A DNA stretch of 64,000 nucleotides. Origin: Halomonas sp. YLGW01. Lineage in GTDB: Bacteria; Pseudomonadota; Gammaproteobacteria; Pseudomonadales; Halomonadaceae. A program made the position numbers and the translations under genes. The notes under the pieces were generated by a model. The model did no database searches. It saw only the letters and a list, made by a program, of their open reading frames with translations, and was not told where the DNA came from. The stretch lies in assembly GCF_014840935.1 (NCBI RefSeq), contig NZ_CP062005.1, forward strand, positions 2,976,001 through 3,040,000. Direction: 5' to 3'. The stretch's first letter is position 1; each line of letters starts with the position of its first letter. Below, piece by piece: positions 37,520 to 47,886 of this stretch.

Positions 37520-38478
37520 TCGAAGGCTGCGAGGAAGCGGCGATAGGCGTCCTGCGCCTCACTCAGCGCCACCGGCGCCAGGCGCACCGTCTGCCCCGGC
37601 TGGCACTGGGCGAGTCGCGCGCAGGCCAGCGGCGTCAGAGTGCCGAGCCTGGGGTAGCCACCGACGGTCTGGCGATCATTGAGCAGGGCGATGGGCTGGC
37701 CATCCGGCGGCACCTGCACGGCCCCCAGAGCGATGCCCTCGGAGATCATGCTGCCGAGCCGGCACTCGAGCCGGGGACCGGTGAGCCTGACCCCCATCCG
37801 ATCCGCCCGGGCATCGACCCGCCAATCGGCGTGAAAGGCCTGAAACAGACTAGGCCCGGTGAAATCGGCGATCTGCGCCCCGGGAATCAGGCCGAGCACC
37901 GCCGGTGCCGAGTAGTCCAGGCGCTCCTGCGCCGGCACCGCCCGCTCCGCGGACGAGGACGCGGCCGCTACGGCATCCCCCTCCACCATCAGACATTCGC
38001 CCTCGGCCAGCGGCGTGCCCGCCCCGGTGTGCCCGCCGAGCCCCTCGCGTGTCACGCAGGCGAGGCTGCCCAGCGTAGGCTCGCCCCTAAAGCCACCGGG
38101 TGCGGCCAGATAGGCGCGCACGCCGGCCACGGGAGCACCGAAGGCTAGCCGCTGCCCCTTGCGCAGGGTGAACGCCTGCCAGGGCTCGAGGGGCTCGCCG
38201 TCACGGGCGGCGCTCAGGTCGGCGCCGCAGAGCGCCAGGCGCAAGTCTCGTTCGGCGACCAGGGTCAGCCCGCCAAGCGTGATCTCGAGCACGCCGGCGC
38301 CAACGGCATTACCCAGCAGGTGATTGGCCCAGGCGAAGGCATGCAGGTCGGCGGGACCGCCCTGGGTCACCCCCAGGCGGCGAACTCCGAAGCGCCCGGC
38401 GTCCTGCAGGGTGGCCAGGGGACCGGCCTTCTCCACGCGCAGGGCGCTGACGGGGGTCATCGACGATGTCTCGCTCAT
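37513..38478 (-). CDS. pxpC: 5-oxoprolinase subunit PxpC (KipA-like)
   Basis: A 321-residue biotin-dependent carboxyltransferase-like (AHS2) domain protein. Family stretches are GPLATLQDAGRFGVRRLGVT near the start, with QGGPADLHAFAWANHLLGN, APGGFRGEPTLGS and the C-terminal ALLNDRQTVGGYPRLGTL. With PxpA and PxpB it hydrolyses 5-oxoproline (pyroglutamate) to glutamate using ATP. Its start overlaps the pxpB stop by 4 bases. Related KipA proteins regulate sporulation in Bacillus, but the full A-B-C set favours 5-oxoprolinase. Confidence 0.92.
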   Translation of the reverse strand: MSETSSMTPVSALRVEKAGPLATLQDAGRFGVRRLGVTQGGPADLHAFAWANHLLGNAVGAGVLEITLGGLTLVAERDLRLALCGADLSAARDGEPLEPWQAFTLRKGQRLAFGAPVAGVRAYLAAPGGFRGEPTLGSLACVTREGLGGHTGAGTPLAEGECLMVEGDAVAAASSSAERAVPAQERLDYSAPAVLGLIPGAQIADFTGPSLFQAFHADWRVDARADRMGVRLTGPRLECRLGSMISEGIALGAVQVPPDGQPIALLNDRQTVGGYPRLGTLTPLACARLAQCQPGQTVRLAPVALSEAQDAYRRFLAAFEG

Positions 38479-39197
38479 GAGCGTGCCTCCTGGCCTTCAG
38501 TCACCGGACGGGTATCGCCGCCCAGGCGCTCGAACTCCACCCGGTCGACGGGCCTGAAACGCACCCGATCGCCGACCTGCAGGTAGCTCTGCTCGTCTCG
38601 GTGACGATCGAAGAGGGTGATCGGCGTGCGGCCGATCAGGTTCCAGCCACCGGGGGACTGGCGCGGGTAGGCGGAGGTCTGGCGTCCGGCCACCGCCACG
38701 CTGCCGGCCGGCACCCGCTGGCGCGGCGTGTCGAGCCTGGGCATCTCGAGGCGAGGATCCAGGCTGCCCATGAAGGCGAACCCAGGCGCGAAGCCCAGCG
38801 CGAAGACCCTGTAGTCGTGCCCGGCGTGCAGCTCGATCAGAGCCTCCCGGTCGAGGCCGGTGGCGGCCATCAGGCGCGCAAGCTCCGGCCCGACGCTGTC
38901 GTCGTACCAGACCGGCACCTCCTTGATGGCGCCGGCTGCCGCCTCATCGTCCGGGCGCAGGTCGGCAAGGATGCTCGCCAGTCGCGCACGCGCCTCCCTC
39001 GCCGAGAGACGCAGGGGGTCGTAGTGCACCAGCAGGGTGGTGTAGGACGGCACCAGATCGACCAGCGCCTCGCCGAAGGCGTCTTCGCAGCGACGGCATA
39101 GCGCCATCAACCAAGGCATGTTGGCCTCGTCGATGGTGTCGAAGAGGCGCACCAGCCAGGCCTCGACGCCGGCATTCTCGAGACGCGGCAGGCTCAT
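38475..39197 (-). CDS. pxpB: 5-oxoprolinase subunit PxpB (KipI-like)
   Basis: A 240-residue AHS1-domain protein of the carboxyltransferase C/D family. Hallmarks are [40 protein letters not shown] and [26 protein letters not shown] (parts of one long conserved region). It partners PxpC in the 5-oxoprolinase complex. Both ends overlap neighbours by 4 bases (pxpA upstream, pxpC downstream). Confidence 0.93.
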   Translation of the reverse strand: MSLPRLENAGVEAWLVRLFDTIDEANMPWLMALCRRCEDAFGEALVDLVPSYTTLLVHYDPLRLSAREARARLASILADLRPDDEAAAGAIKEVPVWYDDSVGPELARLMAATGLDREALIELHAGHDYRVFALGFAPGFAFMGSLDPRLEMPRLDTPRQRVPAGSVAVAGRQTSAYPRQSPGGWNLIGRTPITLFDRHRDEQSYLQVGDRVRFRPVDRVEFERLGGDTRPVTEGQEARS

Positions 39198-39949
39198 GAG
39201 GCGGCCTCGAGGTCATCGAGCGCCTGGCGTATCGCCTTCACGGCAGCGACCGACTCCGGGTTGTCGCCGTGGACGCAGAGGGTATCGGCCTCCAGCACCA
39301 ACTCGCTGCCGTCGATGGCGGTGAGCGGCGTGCCACGGGCGATACGCCTGGCCTGATCGACGATCACCGCAGCGTCGTGATGGACCGCCCCGGGCACGCG
39401 ACGACTGACCAGCCGCCCCTCGGCATCGTAGGCCCGATCGGCGAAGGCCTCGAGCCACAGGGTGACCTCGTGTTCGGCGGCCAGGGCGCGGGCCATGGCG
39501 GGATCGCGGGTCGCCATCACCATCAGCGGCAGCTCGGCATCGAAGGCCTTGAGGGCGCGCATCACGGCGGCGAGCTTGTCCGGGTCATTCATCATGTCGT
39601 GATAGAGCGCGCCATGGGGCTTCACGTAGCCCAGTCGCGCGCCCTCGGCGCGACACAGGGCGGCCAGGGCGCCGATCTGGTAGAGCACCAGGTTCTCGAT
39701 CTCATCGCTTGAGCAGGCCAGGGAGCGGCGCCCGAAGCCGACCAGATCGGGATAGGCCGGGTGTGCCCCAACCGTGACATCATGGGCGGCCGCCAGGCGG
39801 ACCGTGGCGCGGATGGTATCCGGGTCCGAGGCATGAAAGCCGCAGGCCACGTTGGCCAGATCGACCACCGGCATGACCTCGTGATCGAGCCCCATCTGCC
39901 AGGGGCCAAAGCTTTCTCCCATATCGGCGTTGAGCAGCAGGCGAGTCAT
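39194..39949 (-). CDS. pxpA: 5-oxoprolinase subunit PxpA (LamB/YcsF family)
   Basis: A 251-residue protein with the LamB/YcsF signature at the N-terminus: [16 protein letters not shown] then [12 protein letters not shown] (residues 5-45), followed by [15 protein letters not shown] and [10 protein letters not shown]. It is the subunit that opens the oxoproline ring. AGAGAGGA precedes ATG 39949. It is the first gene of pxpABC, behind a palindromic AT-rich leader. No oxoproline transporter is in the window. Confidence 0.94.
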   Translation of the reverse strand: MTRLLLNADMGESFGPWQMGLDHEVMPVVDLANVACGFHASDPDTIRATVRLAAAHDVTVGAHPAYPDLVGFGRRSLACSSDEIENLVLYQIGALAALCRAEGARLGYVKPHGALYHDMMNDPDKLAAVMRALKAFDAELPLMVMATRDPAMARALAAEHEVTLWLEAFADRAYDAEGRLVSRRVPGAVHHDAAVIVDQARRIARGTPLTAIDGSELVLEADTLCVHGDNPESVAAVKAIRQALDDLEAAS

Positions 39950-40001
39950 CGGAATCCTCTCTTGTTAACTTGTTGTGGAAATAATTTATAGACACTTTAT
40001 C

Positions 40002-40012
40002 GGCAAATTGCC
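40002..40012. promoter_or_regulatory. Small palindrome upstream of pxpA
   Basis: GGCAAATTGCC is an 11-bp palindrome about 55 bp before the pxpA ATG, next to an AT-rich segment (TATAAATTATT on the minus strand). It is a candidate operator for the 5-oxoprolinase operon; the regulator is unknown. Confidence 0.4.
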
Positions 40013-40287
40013 AGCAAACGAACAAAAAGACCCTAGGACGCGTCCCAGGTGGTCGGTCGAGGGCAGGTAGCGAGGGCGGGGAGATCGCCAGCAGAAGGGT
40101 AGACGAGGGGCGCGCCAGCCGACACCGGGCCAGCAGGCAAAAAAATGGCACCGATCGCGAGTGCGACGGCGCCATAAACGACCAAAACCGGAATCACCAG
40201 CAAAGGGGCTGGCACTCCGGAATCGCTAGCACTGAAACGGGGGCAGGACGCGCGAACGGCGGGATGGGATCGCGACGCCAGAAACAC
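40013..40287 (-). other. Gap between pxpA and the tRNA genes with a doubtful small frame
   Basis: This stretch has no recognised gene. One leftward frame (40033-40287, 84 codons) would encode a peptide with one hydrophobic segment (LLVIPVLVVYGAVALAIGAI) between Ser/Pro-rich ends. It would start with GTG without a good ribosome binding site. I cannot decide whether it is translated. Confidence 0.25.
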
Positions 40288-40313
40288 GAAACCCGCCCTC
40301 GTGAGGACGGGTT
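40288..40313 (-). terminator. Terminator of the tRNA operon
   Basis: On the minus strand AACCCGTCCTC pairs with GAGGGCGGGTT (one mismatch; complement of 40290-40313) and is followed by TCGTGTTT. It lies just after the last tRNA(Arg) gene. Confidence 0.75.
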
Positions 40314-40319
40314 AAAATA

Positions 40320-40396
40320 TGGCGCGCCCGGGAGGATTCGAACCTCCGACCCTCTGATTCGTAGTCAGATACTCTATCCAGCTGAGCTACGGGCGC
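40320..40396 (-). tRNA. tRNA-Arg (anticodon ACG), second copy
   Basis: A 77-nt cloverleaf with encoded CCA. The acceptor is GCGCCCG with CGGGCGC, the anticodon loop is CTACGAA and the T-loop is GTTCGAATC. The ACG anticodon, read as ICG, decodes CGU/CGC/CGA. It differs from the other copy by a compensatory change at acceptor pair 7-66 (G-C here). Confidence 0.97.
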
Positions 40397-40486
40397 GTAT
40401 CGGGTAGTGCTCGTGTTGGCCAGGCAAGAATATGCTATGCCTTTGCCAAGAACCGGCGGAAACATAATTCTCGCTGGTCAGGAAGA

Positions 40487-40563
40487 TGGCGCGCCCTGGA
40501 GGATTCGAACCTCCGACCCTCTGATTCGTAGTCAGATACTCTATCCAGCTGAGCTAAGGGCGC
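40487..40563 (-). tRNA. tRNA-Arg (anticodon ACG), first copy
   Basis: A 77-nt tRNA nearly identical to the next one downstream, with encoded CCA. The acceptor is GCGCCCT with AGGGCGC (U7-A66). It is separated from its twin by a 90-bp spacer with no recognisable feature. Confidence 0.97.
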
Positions 40564-40614
40564 GTGCTTACATCTTCGTTGTGCTGATGACATCACGATG
40601 ACTCGCAATGTGAA

Positions 40615-40707
40615 TGGCGGAGAGAGAGGGATTCGAACCCTCGATGAGGCTATAAACCCCATACTCCCTTAGCAGGGGAGCGCCTTCAGCCACTCGGCCA
40701 CCTCTCC
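40615..40707 (-). tRNA. tRNA-Ser (anticodon GCT)
   Basis: A 93-nt class II tRNA with a long variable arm. The acceptor is GGAGAGG, the anticodon loop CTGCTAA, and CCA is encoded. It reads AGC/AGU. It is the first tRNA of the Ser-Arg-Arg operon downstream of csrA. Confidence 0.97.
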
Positions 40708-40725
40708 CTCATCAACACGGCGCGT

Positions 40726-40754
40726 ATGTTACCGTTTCTGAAGGTGTTTGTCCA
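40726..40754 (-). promoter_or_regulatory. Promoter of the tRNA operon
   Basis: On the minus strand TGGACA, 17 bases, TAACAT (complement of 40726-40731) lies 19 bases before tRNA(Ser). A GC-rich segment follows the -10, typical of stringently controlled stable-RNA promoters. Confidence 0.7.
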
Positions 40755-40960
40755 ACCCTTCTGGCAACTTTTTTCGCACCTCTCGTGATCCGAATGCACA
40801 AAGCCCGCGAGGGCGGCCTCCAAATCACGATTGCTGGGCCTTGGGCATGTCGATGACTCGACTCCTGCAACCCAGCGGCAATAGCCTACCACACTCTGTC
40901 GGCGATCGCTTCCCATGCAAGCACCCTCTTTCATGCCCGCATGAGCCCTGCCCCGAAGTG

Positions 40961-41161
40961 CTACAGCGACGTTTCCTGCTCGCCGTCTTCCTCGGTCTTC
41001 TCGCGCTGGATGCGCTGGTAGATCTCCTCGCGATGCACCGCGACGTCCTTGGGAGCATTCACGCCAATGCGCACCTGATTCCCTTTCACGCCCAGCACAG
41101 TCACGGTGATTTCATCACCAATCATCAAGGTTTCGCCGACTCGGCGGGTCAGGATGAGCAT
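40961..41161 (-). CDS. csrA: Carbon storage regulator CsrA
   Basis: A 66-residue RNA-binding dimer, opening [20 protein letters not shown] and containing the RNA-contact segment [20 protein letters not shown] (Arg44-type residue in VHRE). It binds GGA motifs in mRNA leaders and is sequestered by CsrB/RsmZ-type RNAs; a candidate for that RNA lies at 51258-51500. The start is ATG 41161, with GAAGGAGA upstream; longer forms read through the promoter region. The position between lysC and tRNA(Ser) is conserved. Confidence 0.97.
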   Translation of the reverse strand: MLILTRRVGETLMIGDEITVTVLGVKGNQVRIGVNAPKDVAVHREEIYQRIQREKTEEDGEQETSL

Positions 41162-41224
41162 GACCGATCTCCTTCTCAGACTTCTTGCAACGGGATACGC
41201 ACGCTTGAAGCCATGCGAAGCCAG

Positions 41225-41254
41225 ATTATGCGCGACACGCGGCCTCAAGCCAAA
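41225..41254 (-). promoter_or_regulatory. csrA promoter
   Basis: The minus strand has TTTGGC, 18 bases, then CATAAT (complement of 41225-41230), about 65 bases before the csrA ATG. Confidence 0.55.
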
Positions 41255-41291
41255 CGCCCCTTCCTGTGCGATGCCGCTCCGTCCCGGAACG

Positions 41292-41313
41292 AGTCGCCGC
41301 CGAGGCGGCGACT
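41292..41313 (-). terminator. Hairpin after lysC
   Basis: AGTCGCCGCC (41292-41301) and GGCGGCGACT (41304-41313) form a perfect 10-bp stem 45 bases past the lysC stop. The T tract is poor, so read-through into csrA is possible. Confidence 0.65.
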
Positions 41314-41357
41314 TCCTCTACAGGGTAGCGAAAAGGATCGGCGACACCACCCGGAGA

Positions 41358-42611
41358 TCACTCCTGCTCGATGTCGTCCTTGTCCAGGCCGAAGGCCTTG
41401 TGCAGGGCGCGCACCGCCAGCTCCATGTGCTTCTCGTCGATGACCACCGAGATCTTGATCTCGGAGGTGGAAACCATGCGGATGTTGATGTTCTCCTCGG
41501 CCAGCACGCGGAACATCTTGGAGGCGATGCCCGCATGGGAGCGCATGCCGACGCCGACCAGAGAAACCTTGGCGATGTTGTCGTCGCCGCGCAGCTCACC
41601 GCCGCCCAGATCCGGAATCACCTGATCCTTGAGGATCTTCATGGTCTGCTTGTAGTCGCCCTTGCCGACCGTGAAGGTGAAGTCGGTGTAGTCGCCGGCC
41701 GGCGCCACGTTCTGCACGATCATGTCGATCTCGATATTGGCATCGGCGATCGGCCCGAGGATCCGCGAGGCCACGCCCGGCACGTCCGGGGTATTCAGCA
41801 GGGTCAGCTTGGCTTCGTTGGCGGTGAAAGCGATACCGGAAATCAGCGGTTCTTCCATGGAATCCTCTTCGTCATCTGTGTCAGCAATGATCAGGGTGCC
41901 GTTGCCGCCGTCCTCGAAGCTCGAGAGCACACGCAGCGGCACGTTGTACTTGCCGGCAAATTCGACGGCGCGAATCTGCAGGACCTTGGAGCCCAGGCTC
42001 GCAAGCTCAAGCATCTCCTCGACGGTGATGGTCTCGAGCCGGCGCGCCTTGGAGCAGACCCGCGGGTCGGTGGTGTAGACACCATCCACGTCGGTGTAGA
42101 TCTGGCACTCGTCGGCCTTCAGCGCCGCGGCCAGGGCCACGCCGGTAGTGTCGGAACCGCCTCGGCCGAGGGTGGTGATGTTGCCTTCCTCGTCGACGCC
42201 CTGGAAACCGGCCACCACGATCACCTTGCCGTCATCCAGGTCGGACTGGATATCGTCGGTCTCGATGCGCTGGATGCGCGCCTTGGTATGGGCGCTATCG
42301 GTCTGGATGCCGACCTGACCACCGGTATAGGAGGTCGCCGGCACGCCCAGCTTCTGCAGGGCCATGGCCAGCAGCGAGATGGTGACCTGCTCGCCGGTAG
42401 AGACCAGCATGTCCAGTTCGCGCGGCGTCGGCTCGTCGTTGATCTGACTGGCCAGGTCGACCAGACGGTTGGTCTCGCCACTCATCGCCGAGACCACCAC
42501 CACGATCTGATGACCGTTGTCGCGGAAGCGTTTGACCTTCTCGGCCACAGCCTTGATGCGCTCGACCGAGCCCACCGAGGTGCCACCGAATTTCTGTACG
42601 TATAGCGCCAT
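41358..42611 (-). CDS. lysC: Aspartate kinase LysC
   Basis: A 417-residue aspartokinase, the entry step to lysine, threonine, methionine and, in halophiles, ectoine. The kinase domain has VQKFGGTSVGSVERI at the N-terminus, with VVSAMSGETNRLVDL, then two C-terminal ACT domains (GIAFTANEAKLTLLNTPDVP and VSLVGVGMRSHAGIASKMF) that bind regulatory amino acids. I start at MALYVQKF (ATG 42611). It is a stand-alone kinase, not fused to homoserine dehydrogenase. Confidence 0.95.
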   Translation of the reverse strand: MALYVQKFGGTSVGSVERIKAVAEKVKRFRDNGHQIVVVVSAMSGETNRLVDLASQINDEPTPRELDMLVSTGEQVTISLLAMALQKLGVPATSYTGGQVGIQTDSAHTKARIQRIETDDIQSDLDDGKVIVVAGFQGVDEEGNITTLGRGGSDTTGVALAAALKADECQIYTDVDGVYTTDPRVCSKARRLETITVEEMLELASLGSKVLQIRAVEFAGKYNVPLRVLSSFEDGGNGTLIIADTDDEEDSMEEPLISGIAFTANEAKLTLLNTPDVPGVASRILGPIADANIEIDMIVQNVAPAGDYTDFTFTVGKGDYKQTMKILKDQVIPDLGGGELRGDDNIAKVSLVGVGMRSHAGIASKMFRVLAEENINIRMVSTSEIKISVVIDEKHMELAVRALHKAFGLDKDDIEQE

Positions 42612-42667
42612 ATGCGATTGCCTTGAAGTGAAAGGATGAAGGGAAAGAACGCGATTGTCGGGCGAGA

Positions 42668-42708
42668 AACAAGAAGGGGGTCGGGGCAACACTGCCCACG
42701 ACCCCCTT
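42668..42708 (-). terminator. Terminator of alaS
   Basis: A long GC stem (GGGGGTCGGGGCA, 42676-42688, with TGCCC and CGACCCCC, 42693-42706, one bulged A) is followed on the minus strand by TTCTTGTTT. It lies 10 bases after the alaS stop. Confidence 0.85.
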
Positions 42709-42717
42709 GATAGTAGC

Positions 42718-45327
42718 TTAGCCCAGCTGCTCCTCTACCCAGACCGGCACACTGGCCAGAGCCTCGGGGAGGGCCGCGGGATCACTACCCCCGGCCTGCG
42801 CCATGTCGGCGCGACCGCCGCCCTTGCCGCCCACCTGGGCGGCGACGTGCTTGACCAGGTCGCCCGCCTTGAGGCGCCCGGTCAGATCATTGGTGACACC
42901 GGCGATCAGGCTGACCTTGCCGCTGTCGGCATCGGCCACGCCGAGCACGACCACGCCGGAGCCCAACTTCTGCTTAAGCTGATCCATCACGGTACGCAGC
43001 TCCTTGCCGGACACGCCCTCTAGCTGCTTGGCGAGCAGGCGGACACCGGCGATGTCCTGCGCCTCGCTCAGCATGTCATTGCCGGCGCTGGCGGCGAGCT
43101 TGGCCTTGAGTCGCTCGAGCTCCTTCTCGAGGCCACGATTGCGCTCGAGCAGCGACTCGACGCGGCTTTCGACCTGGTCGGGCTTGGCCTTGAGGCGCTC
43201 GCCGACCCGGGCCAGCTGCGCTTCCTGGCCCTGGAAGTAGGCCAGTGCCGCCTCGCCGGTGATGGCCTCGATCCGGCGCACGCCGGAGGCGATGCCGGTC
43301 TCGGCGACGATGTGGAAGCAGCCGATGTCGCCGCTGCGCGCTACGTGGGTGCCACCGCACAGCTCCACCGAGAAGCCATCGGCGCCGATGGTCAGCACCC
43401 GCACGTCGTCGGCGTACTTGGCCTCGAACAGGGCAGCGGCGCCCTTGGCCTTGGCCTCGTCGAGGGTCATGTTCTCGATCTGCGTGGGCGCATTGGCCAG
43501 CACCTGGGCGTTGACGATGGCTTCGACCTCGGCAAGCTCCTCGGGCGTCACCGCCTCGAGGTGGCTGAAGTCGAAGCGCAGCCGCTCGGCGCTGACCAGC
43601 GAGCCCTTCTGCTGGACGTGCTCGCCGAGCACCATCCGCAGCGCCTTGTGCAGCAGGTGAGTCGCCGAGTGGTTGCGCACCGTGGCGGCGCGCAGGCTGG
43701 CATCGACGGTCGGCGCCACATCGGCACCTACCTCGAGACTGCCCTCGACCATCACGCCCTGGTGCAGGTGATGACCGGCCTGCTTCTGGGTGTCGGTGAC
43801 CTGGAAGCGGCTGCCATCTACCACGAGGTAGCCGGTATCGCCGACCTGGCCACCGGACTCGGCATAGAAGGGCGTGCGGTCGAGCACCACCACGCCCTTC
43901 TGGCCTTCCTTCAGGACCGACAGCTCGTTGCCCTCTGCATCGACCAACGCGGTGATCCTGGCCTCGTCCTCGAGGCGCTCGTAGCCGGTGAAGGCGGTCT
44001 CGCCTTCGAGCTCCAGGGTGACGCCGTAATCGGCGCCGAACTGGCTGGCCGCCCGGGCCCGCTCACGCTGCGCCTCCAGCGCCGCCTGGAAGCCGGCCTC
44101 GTCCAGCGACACGCCACGCTCACGGCAGACATCGGCGGTCAGGTCATAGGGAAAGCCATAGGTGTCATAGAGCTTGAACACCGTCTCGCCGGGCAGTACG
44201 TCACCCTCGAGCACGTCCAGCGCTTCCGTCAGCAGGCCCATGCCGTGATCCAGGGTACGCGCGAACTGCGCCTCTTCCTTGGCCAGCACGGTCTCGATCT
44301 GGGCACGGGCACGGCGCAGCTCCGGGTAGGCCTCGCCCATCTCGGCGTCCAGCGCCGCCACCAGGGTATGGAAGAAGCTGCCCTCGGCGCCGAGCTTGTG
44401 ACCGTGGCGCACCGCACGACGGATGATCCGGCGCAGCACGTAACCGCGGCCCTCGTTGGAGGGCAGCACGCCGTCGACGATCAGGAAGGCGCAGGAGCGG
44501 ATATGGTCGGCGATCACCCTAAGCGACGGGGTGCTGGTATCTTCGTGCCCGGTGGCCTCGGCGGCGGCCTTGAGCAGGCGCTGGAATAGATCGATCTCGT
44601 AGTTAGAGTGCACGCCCTGCAGCACGGCGGCGATGCGCTCGAGGCCCATGCCGGTATCGATGGACGGCTTGGGCAGCGGGTTCATGGTGCCCTGGGCATC
44701 GCGATCGCACTGCATGAACACCAGGTTCCAGATCTCGATGTAGCGATCGCCGTCCTCTTCCGGGCTGCCGGGAGGGCCACCCCAGACCTCGGGGCCGTGA
44801 TCGAAGAAGATCTCCGAGGACGGCCCGCAGGGGCCGGTATCGCCCATCTGCCAGAAGTTGTCCTCGTCGAGCTTGGAGAAGCGCTCGGGATCGATGCCGA
44901 TCTCGTCCTTCCAGATGCGCTCGGCCTCGTCATCGCTTACGTGGACGGTGACCCACAGCTTGTCCTTGGGCAGCCCCAGGCGCTCGGTCAGGAAGGTCCA
45001 GGCGAACTGGATGGCCTCGCGCTTGAAGTAGTCGCCGAAGCTGAAGTTGCCGAGCATCTCGAAGAAGGTGTGGTGCCGCGCGGTGTAGCCGACGTTGTCC
45101 AGGTCGTTGTGCTTGCCACCGGCACGCACGCAGCGCTGGGCCGAGGTGGCGCGCACGTAGGGACGCGGGTCGCGGCCCAGGAAGACGTCCTTGAAGGGCA
45201 CCATGCCGGCGTTGGTGAACAGCAGGGTCGGGTCGTTGTCCGGCACCAGCGAGCTGGACGGCACGATGGAATGCCCCTGCTCCTCGAAGAAGGTCAGAAA
45301 GGCCTGTCTGATCTCTGCGCTTTTCAT
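42718..45327 (-). CDS. alaS: Alanyl-tRNA synthetase
   Basis: An 869-residue class II synthetase. The N-terminal catalytic core starts [18 protein letters not shown] and includes [20 protein letters not shown] (motif 2). The editing domain has the zinc motif [12 protein letters not shown] with [13 protein letters not shown]. The C-terminal coiled-coil and DHHA1 domain ends [15 protein letters not shown]. Length and domain order are standard. It has its own promoter at 45420-45448 and a terminator downstream. Confidence 0.97.
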   Translation of the reverse strand: MKSAEIRQAFLTFFEEQGHSIVPSSSLVPDNDPTLLFTNAGMVPFKDVFLGRDPRPYVRATSAQRCVRAGGKHNDLDNVGYTARHHTFFEMLGNFSFGDYFKREAIQFAWTFLTERLGLPKDKLWVTVHVSDDEAERIWKDEIGIDPERFSKLDEDNFWQMGDTGPCGPSSEIFFDHGPEVWGGPPGSPEEDGDRYIEIWNLVFMQCDRDAQGTMNPLPKPSIDTGMGLERIAAVLQGVHSNYEIDLFQRLLKAAAEATGHEDTSTPSLRVIADHIRSCAFLIVDGVLPSNEGRGYVLRRIIRRAVRHGHKLGAEGSFFHTLVAALDAEMGEAYPELRRARAQIETVLAKEEAQFARTLDHGMGLLTEALDVLEGDVLPGETVFKLYDTYGFPYDLTADVCRERGVSLDEAGFQAALEAQRERARAASQFGADYGVTLELEGETAFTGYERLEDEARITALVDAEGNELSVLKEGQKGVVVLDRTPFYAESGGQVGDTGYLVVDGSRFQVTDTQKQAGHHLHQGVMVEGSLEVGADVAPTVDASLRAATVRNHSATHLLHKALRMVLGEHVQQKGSLVSAERLRFDFSHLEAVTPEELAEVEAIVNAQVLANAPTQIENMTLDEAKAKGAAALFEAKYADDVRVLTIGADGFSVELCGGTHVARSGDIGCFHIVAETGIASGVRRIEAITGEAALAYFQGQEAQLARVGERLKAKPDQVESRVESLLERNRGLEKELERLKAKLAASAGNDMLSEAQDIAGVRLLAKQLEGVSGKELRTVMDQLKQKLGSGVVVLGVADADSGKVSLIAGVTNDLTGRLKAGDLVKHVAAQVGGKGGGRADMAQAGGSDPAALPEALASVPVWVEEQLG

Positions 45328-45419
45328 ATCAAGTCCGTGGCGATAAGCGTGGTGACGCTGCGGGCGAGCGGCCGCCTAAGCGGACCGACACGGCGCGCCG
45401 GTGTCGTCGCAAACCTTGG

Positions 45420-45448
45420 AGTATAACGAGTCGGCGGGAAACTTTCAG
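45420..45448 (-). promoter_or_regulatory. alaS promoter
   Basis: CTGAAA, 17 bases, TATACT on the minus strand (complements of 45443-45448 and 45420-45425), about 90 bases before the alaS ATG. Confidence 0.65.
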
Positions 45449-45462
45449 GGGGGGAACAGGGG

Positions 45463-45960
45463 CTAGTCGTACTCGGGGACGTCCCAGGCATGCGCCTGGG
45501 CGTGGCGTAGCTGGTCGAAATCGAAGCCGCGGCCGGCGAGAAACCGCTCGCGCTTGGCACGCTCTCGGGAGCCTTCACCGGGACCGCTGAAGCGCCGGGC
45601 GAGGGTCTCGGCGGCGAGCGCGAACCAGTCGACCTCGGCGTCGTTGAGGGCCTCATCGACCGTCTCGCGCCCCACGCCGCGCTGATCGAGCTCGGCGCGC
45701 ACCTTGCGAGGCCCCTGGCCGCGCTGGATGCGCGAGCGCACGAAGTGCTCGGCGAAGCGCGCATCCGACTGCAGACCCTGCTCGACCAGGGCGTCGAGAC
45801 AGGCCGCCACCTCGGCCGGGGTGTGACCCTTGGCCGTTAGGCGACTCTCGAGTTCGTGGCGCGAGTACTCGCGCCGCGCCAGCAGGCGAATGGCATCGCC
45901 CCGGGGCGAGGACGGCTCGCCGCCCTCCCCCCGCGCGGCATGACCGGGCTTAAATGCCAT
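45463..45960 (-). CDS. recX: Recombination regulator RecX
   Basis: A 165-residue RecX protein made of three-helix repeats: AIRLLARREYSRHELESRL, the LDALVEQGLQSDARFAEHFV region, IQRGQGPRKVRAELDQRGV and the final FLAGRGFDFDQLRHA. It caps or inhibits RecA filaments. It starts 3 bases after recA, the usual recA-recX layout, and is under the same SOS control. Confidence 0.93.
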   Translation of the reverse strand: MAFKPGHAARGEGGEPSSPRGDAIRLLARREYSRHELESRLTAKGHTPAEVAACLDALVEQGLQSDARFAEHFVRSRIQRGQGPRKVRAELDQRGVGRETVDEALNDAEVDWFALAAETLARRFSGPGEGSRERAKRERFLAGRGFDFDQLRHAQAHAWDVPEYD

Positions 45961-45963
45961 GGA

Positions 45964-47025
<1,062 letters not shown>

Positions 47026-47085
47026 GGATGGCCTCCTGGAGTCATCAAAGGGAAAACGATGGGATCTTAATACTGGATCTGGATA

Positions 47086-47101
47086 CTGTATGACTGCACA
47101 G
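47086..47101 (-). promoter_or_regulatory. SOS (LexA) box of recA
   Basis: CTGT-N8-ACAG, within the palindrome TACTGTGCAGTCATACAGTA on the minus strand. It lies 61 bp before the recA ATG and matches the consensus exactly. Confidence 0.9.
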
Positions 47102-47128
47102 TATTATGGAGAAAAAAAACCGCCGCGC

Positions 47129-47671
47129 CTACCGCTCAGGAGACTTTTCCTGTGAAGCGTCGCTACTCTCGAGCCGCTCGATCAGCCCGGCCAGCGCCGC
47201 CCGCACCGCCTGCTCGCGCACCGCATGGCGATCGCCGTGAAAGTGCCGGCATACGGCCTCCTGAGCGGCGCCATCACCCCAGGCCAACCACACCATGCCC
47301 ACCGGCTTGGCCTCGCTGCCGCCGCCGGGGCCGGCCACGCCGCTGATGGCAACGGCCAGGCTCGCACCGCTGTCGCGGCAGGCCCCGGCCACCATCGCCT
47401 CGACTACCGCGCGGCTGACCGCACCGTGCTCATCGAGGGTCGCCTCGGGGACGCCCAGCAGGCGGGTCTTGGCGGCGTTCGAGTAGGTCACGTAGCCGGC
47501 CTCGAAGTAGGCGGAGCTGCCACTGATCTCGGTGATGGCATGGGCGACCCCGCCCCCGGTGCAGGACTCGGCGGCGGTCACGGCCGCCCCGCGGGCAAGG
47601 CAGGCCTCACCGAGACGAGTGGCGAGCGCGGGCGTGTCGCAGGCCTCGAGGGCCGTGGTGATCTCCATCAT
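47129..47671 (-). CDS. pncC: Nicotinamide-nucleotide amidase PncC (CinA C-terminal family)
   Basis: A 180-residue CinA-C-domain protein that deamidates NMN to NaMN in pyridine-nucleotide recycling. Landmarks are AAVTAAESCTGGGVAHAITE (catalytic Ser region), AYFEAGYVTYSNAAKTRLLG and AVAISGVAGPGGGSEAKPVG. GGAGG precedes two tandem ATGs at 47671/47668. It stands directly before recA, as cinA does in many bacteria, and is divergent from mutS. Confidence 0.92.
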   Translation of the reverse strand: MMEITTALEACDTPALATRLGEACLARGAAVTAAESCTGGGVAHAITEISGSSAYFEAGYVTYSNAAKTRLLGVPEATLDEHGAVSRAVVEAMVAGACRDSGASLAVAISGVAGPGGGSEAKPVGMVWLAWGDGAAQEAVCRHFHGDRHAVREQAVRAALAGLIERLESSDASQEKSPER

Positions 47672-47886
47672 CTTGCCTCCCTGGCGGCGGGCGGAGCCAT
47701 GCTCCTGGAATGCCGGGACAGCGCCTGACGAGGCGCACCTGAGCGGGTAGAATATCGCCTTTTGCCGGCCCCTGACGAGTCACCCGTCGCGGCGCCACCA
47801 TGTCCTCGCTACGACGTGCCGAATGACGCTCCAAGTAGCGCCCCAGTCGCGCCCCGCAACGCCAGCCAGAACCATCAAGGAAGCCC

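Noticed and set aside
40320..40707. Integration hotspot at the tRNA genes
   Set aside because: No integrase, no direct repeat of a tRNA 3' end and no foreign-looking genes occur beside the tRNA cluster.
40686..40934. 82-codon leftward frame between csrA and tRNA(Ser)
   Set aside because: It runs into the tRNA promoter and the tRNA gene, has no ribosome binding site and resembles no family.
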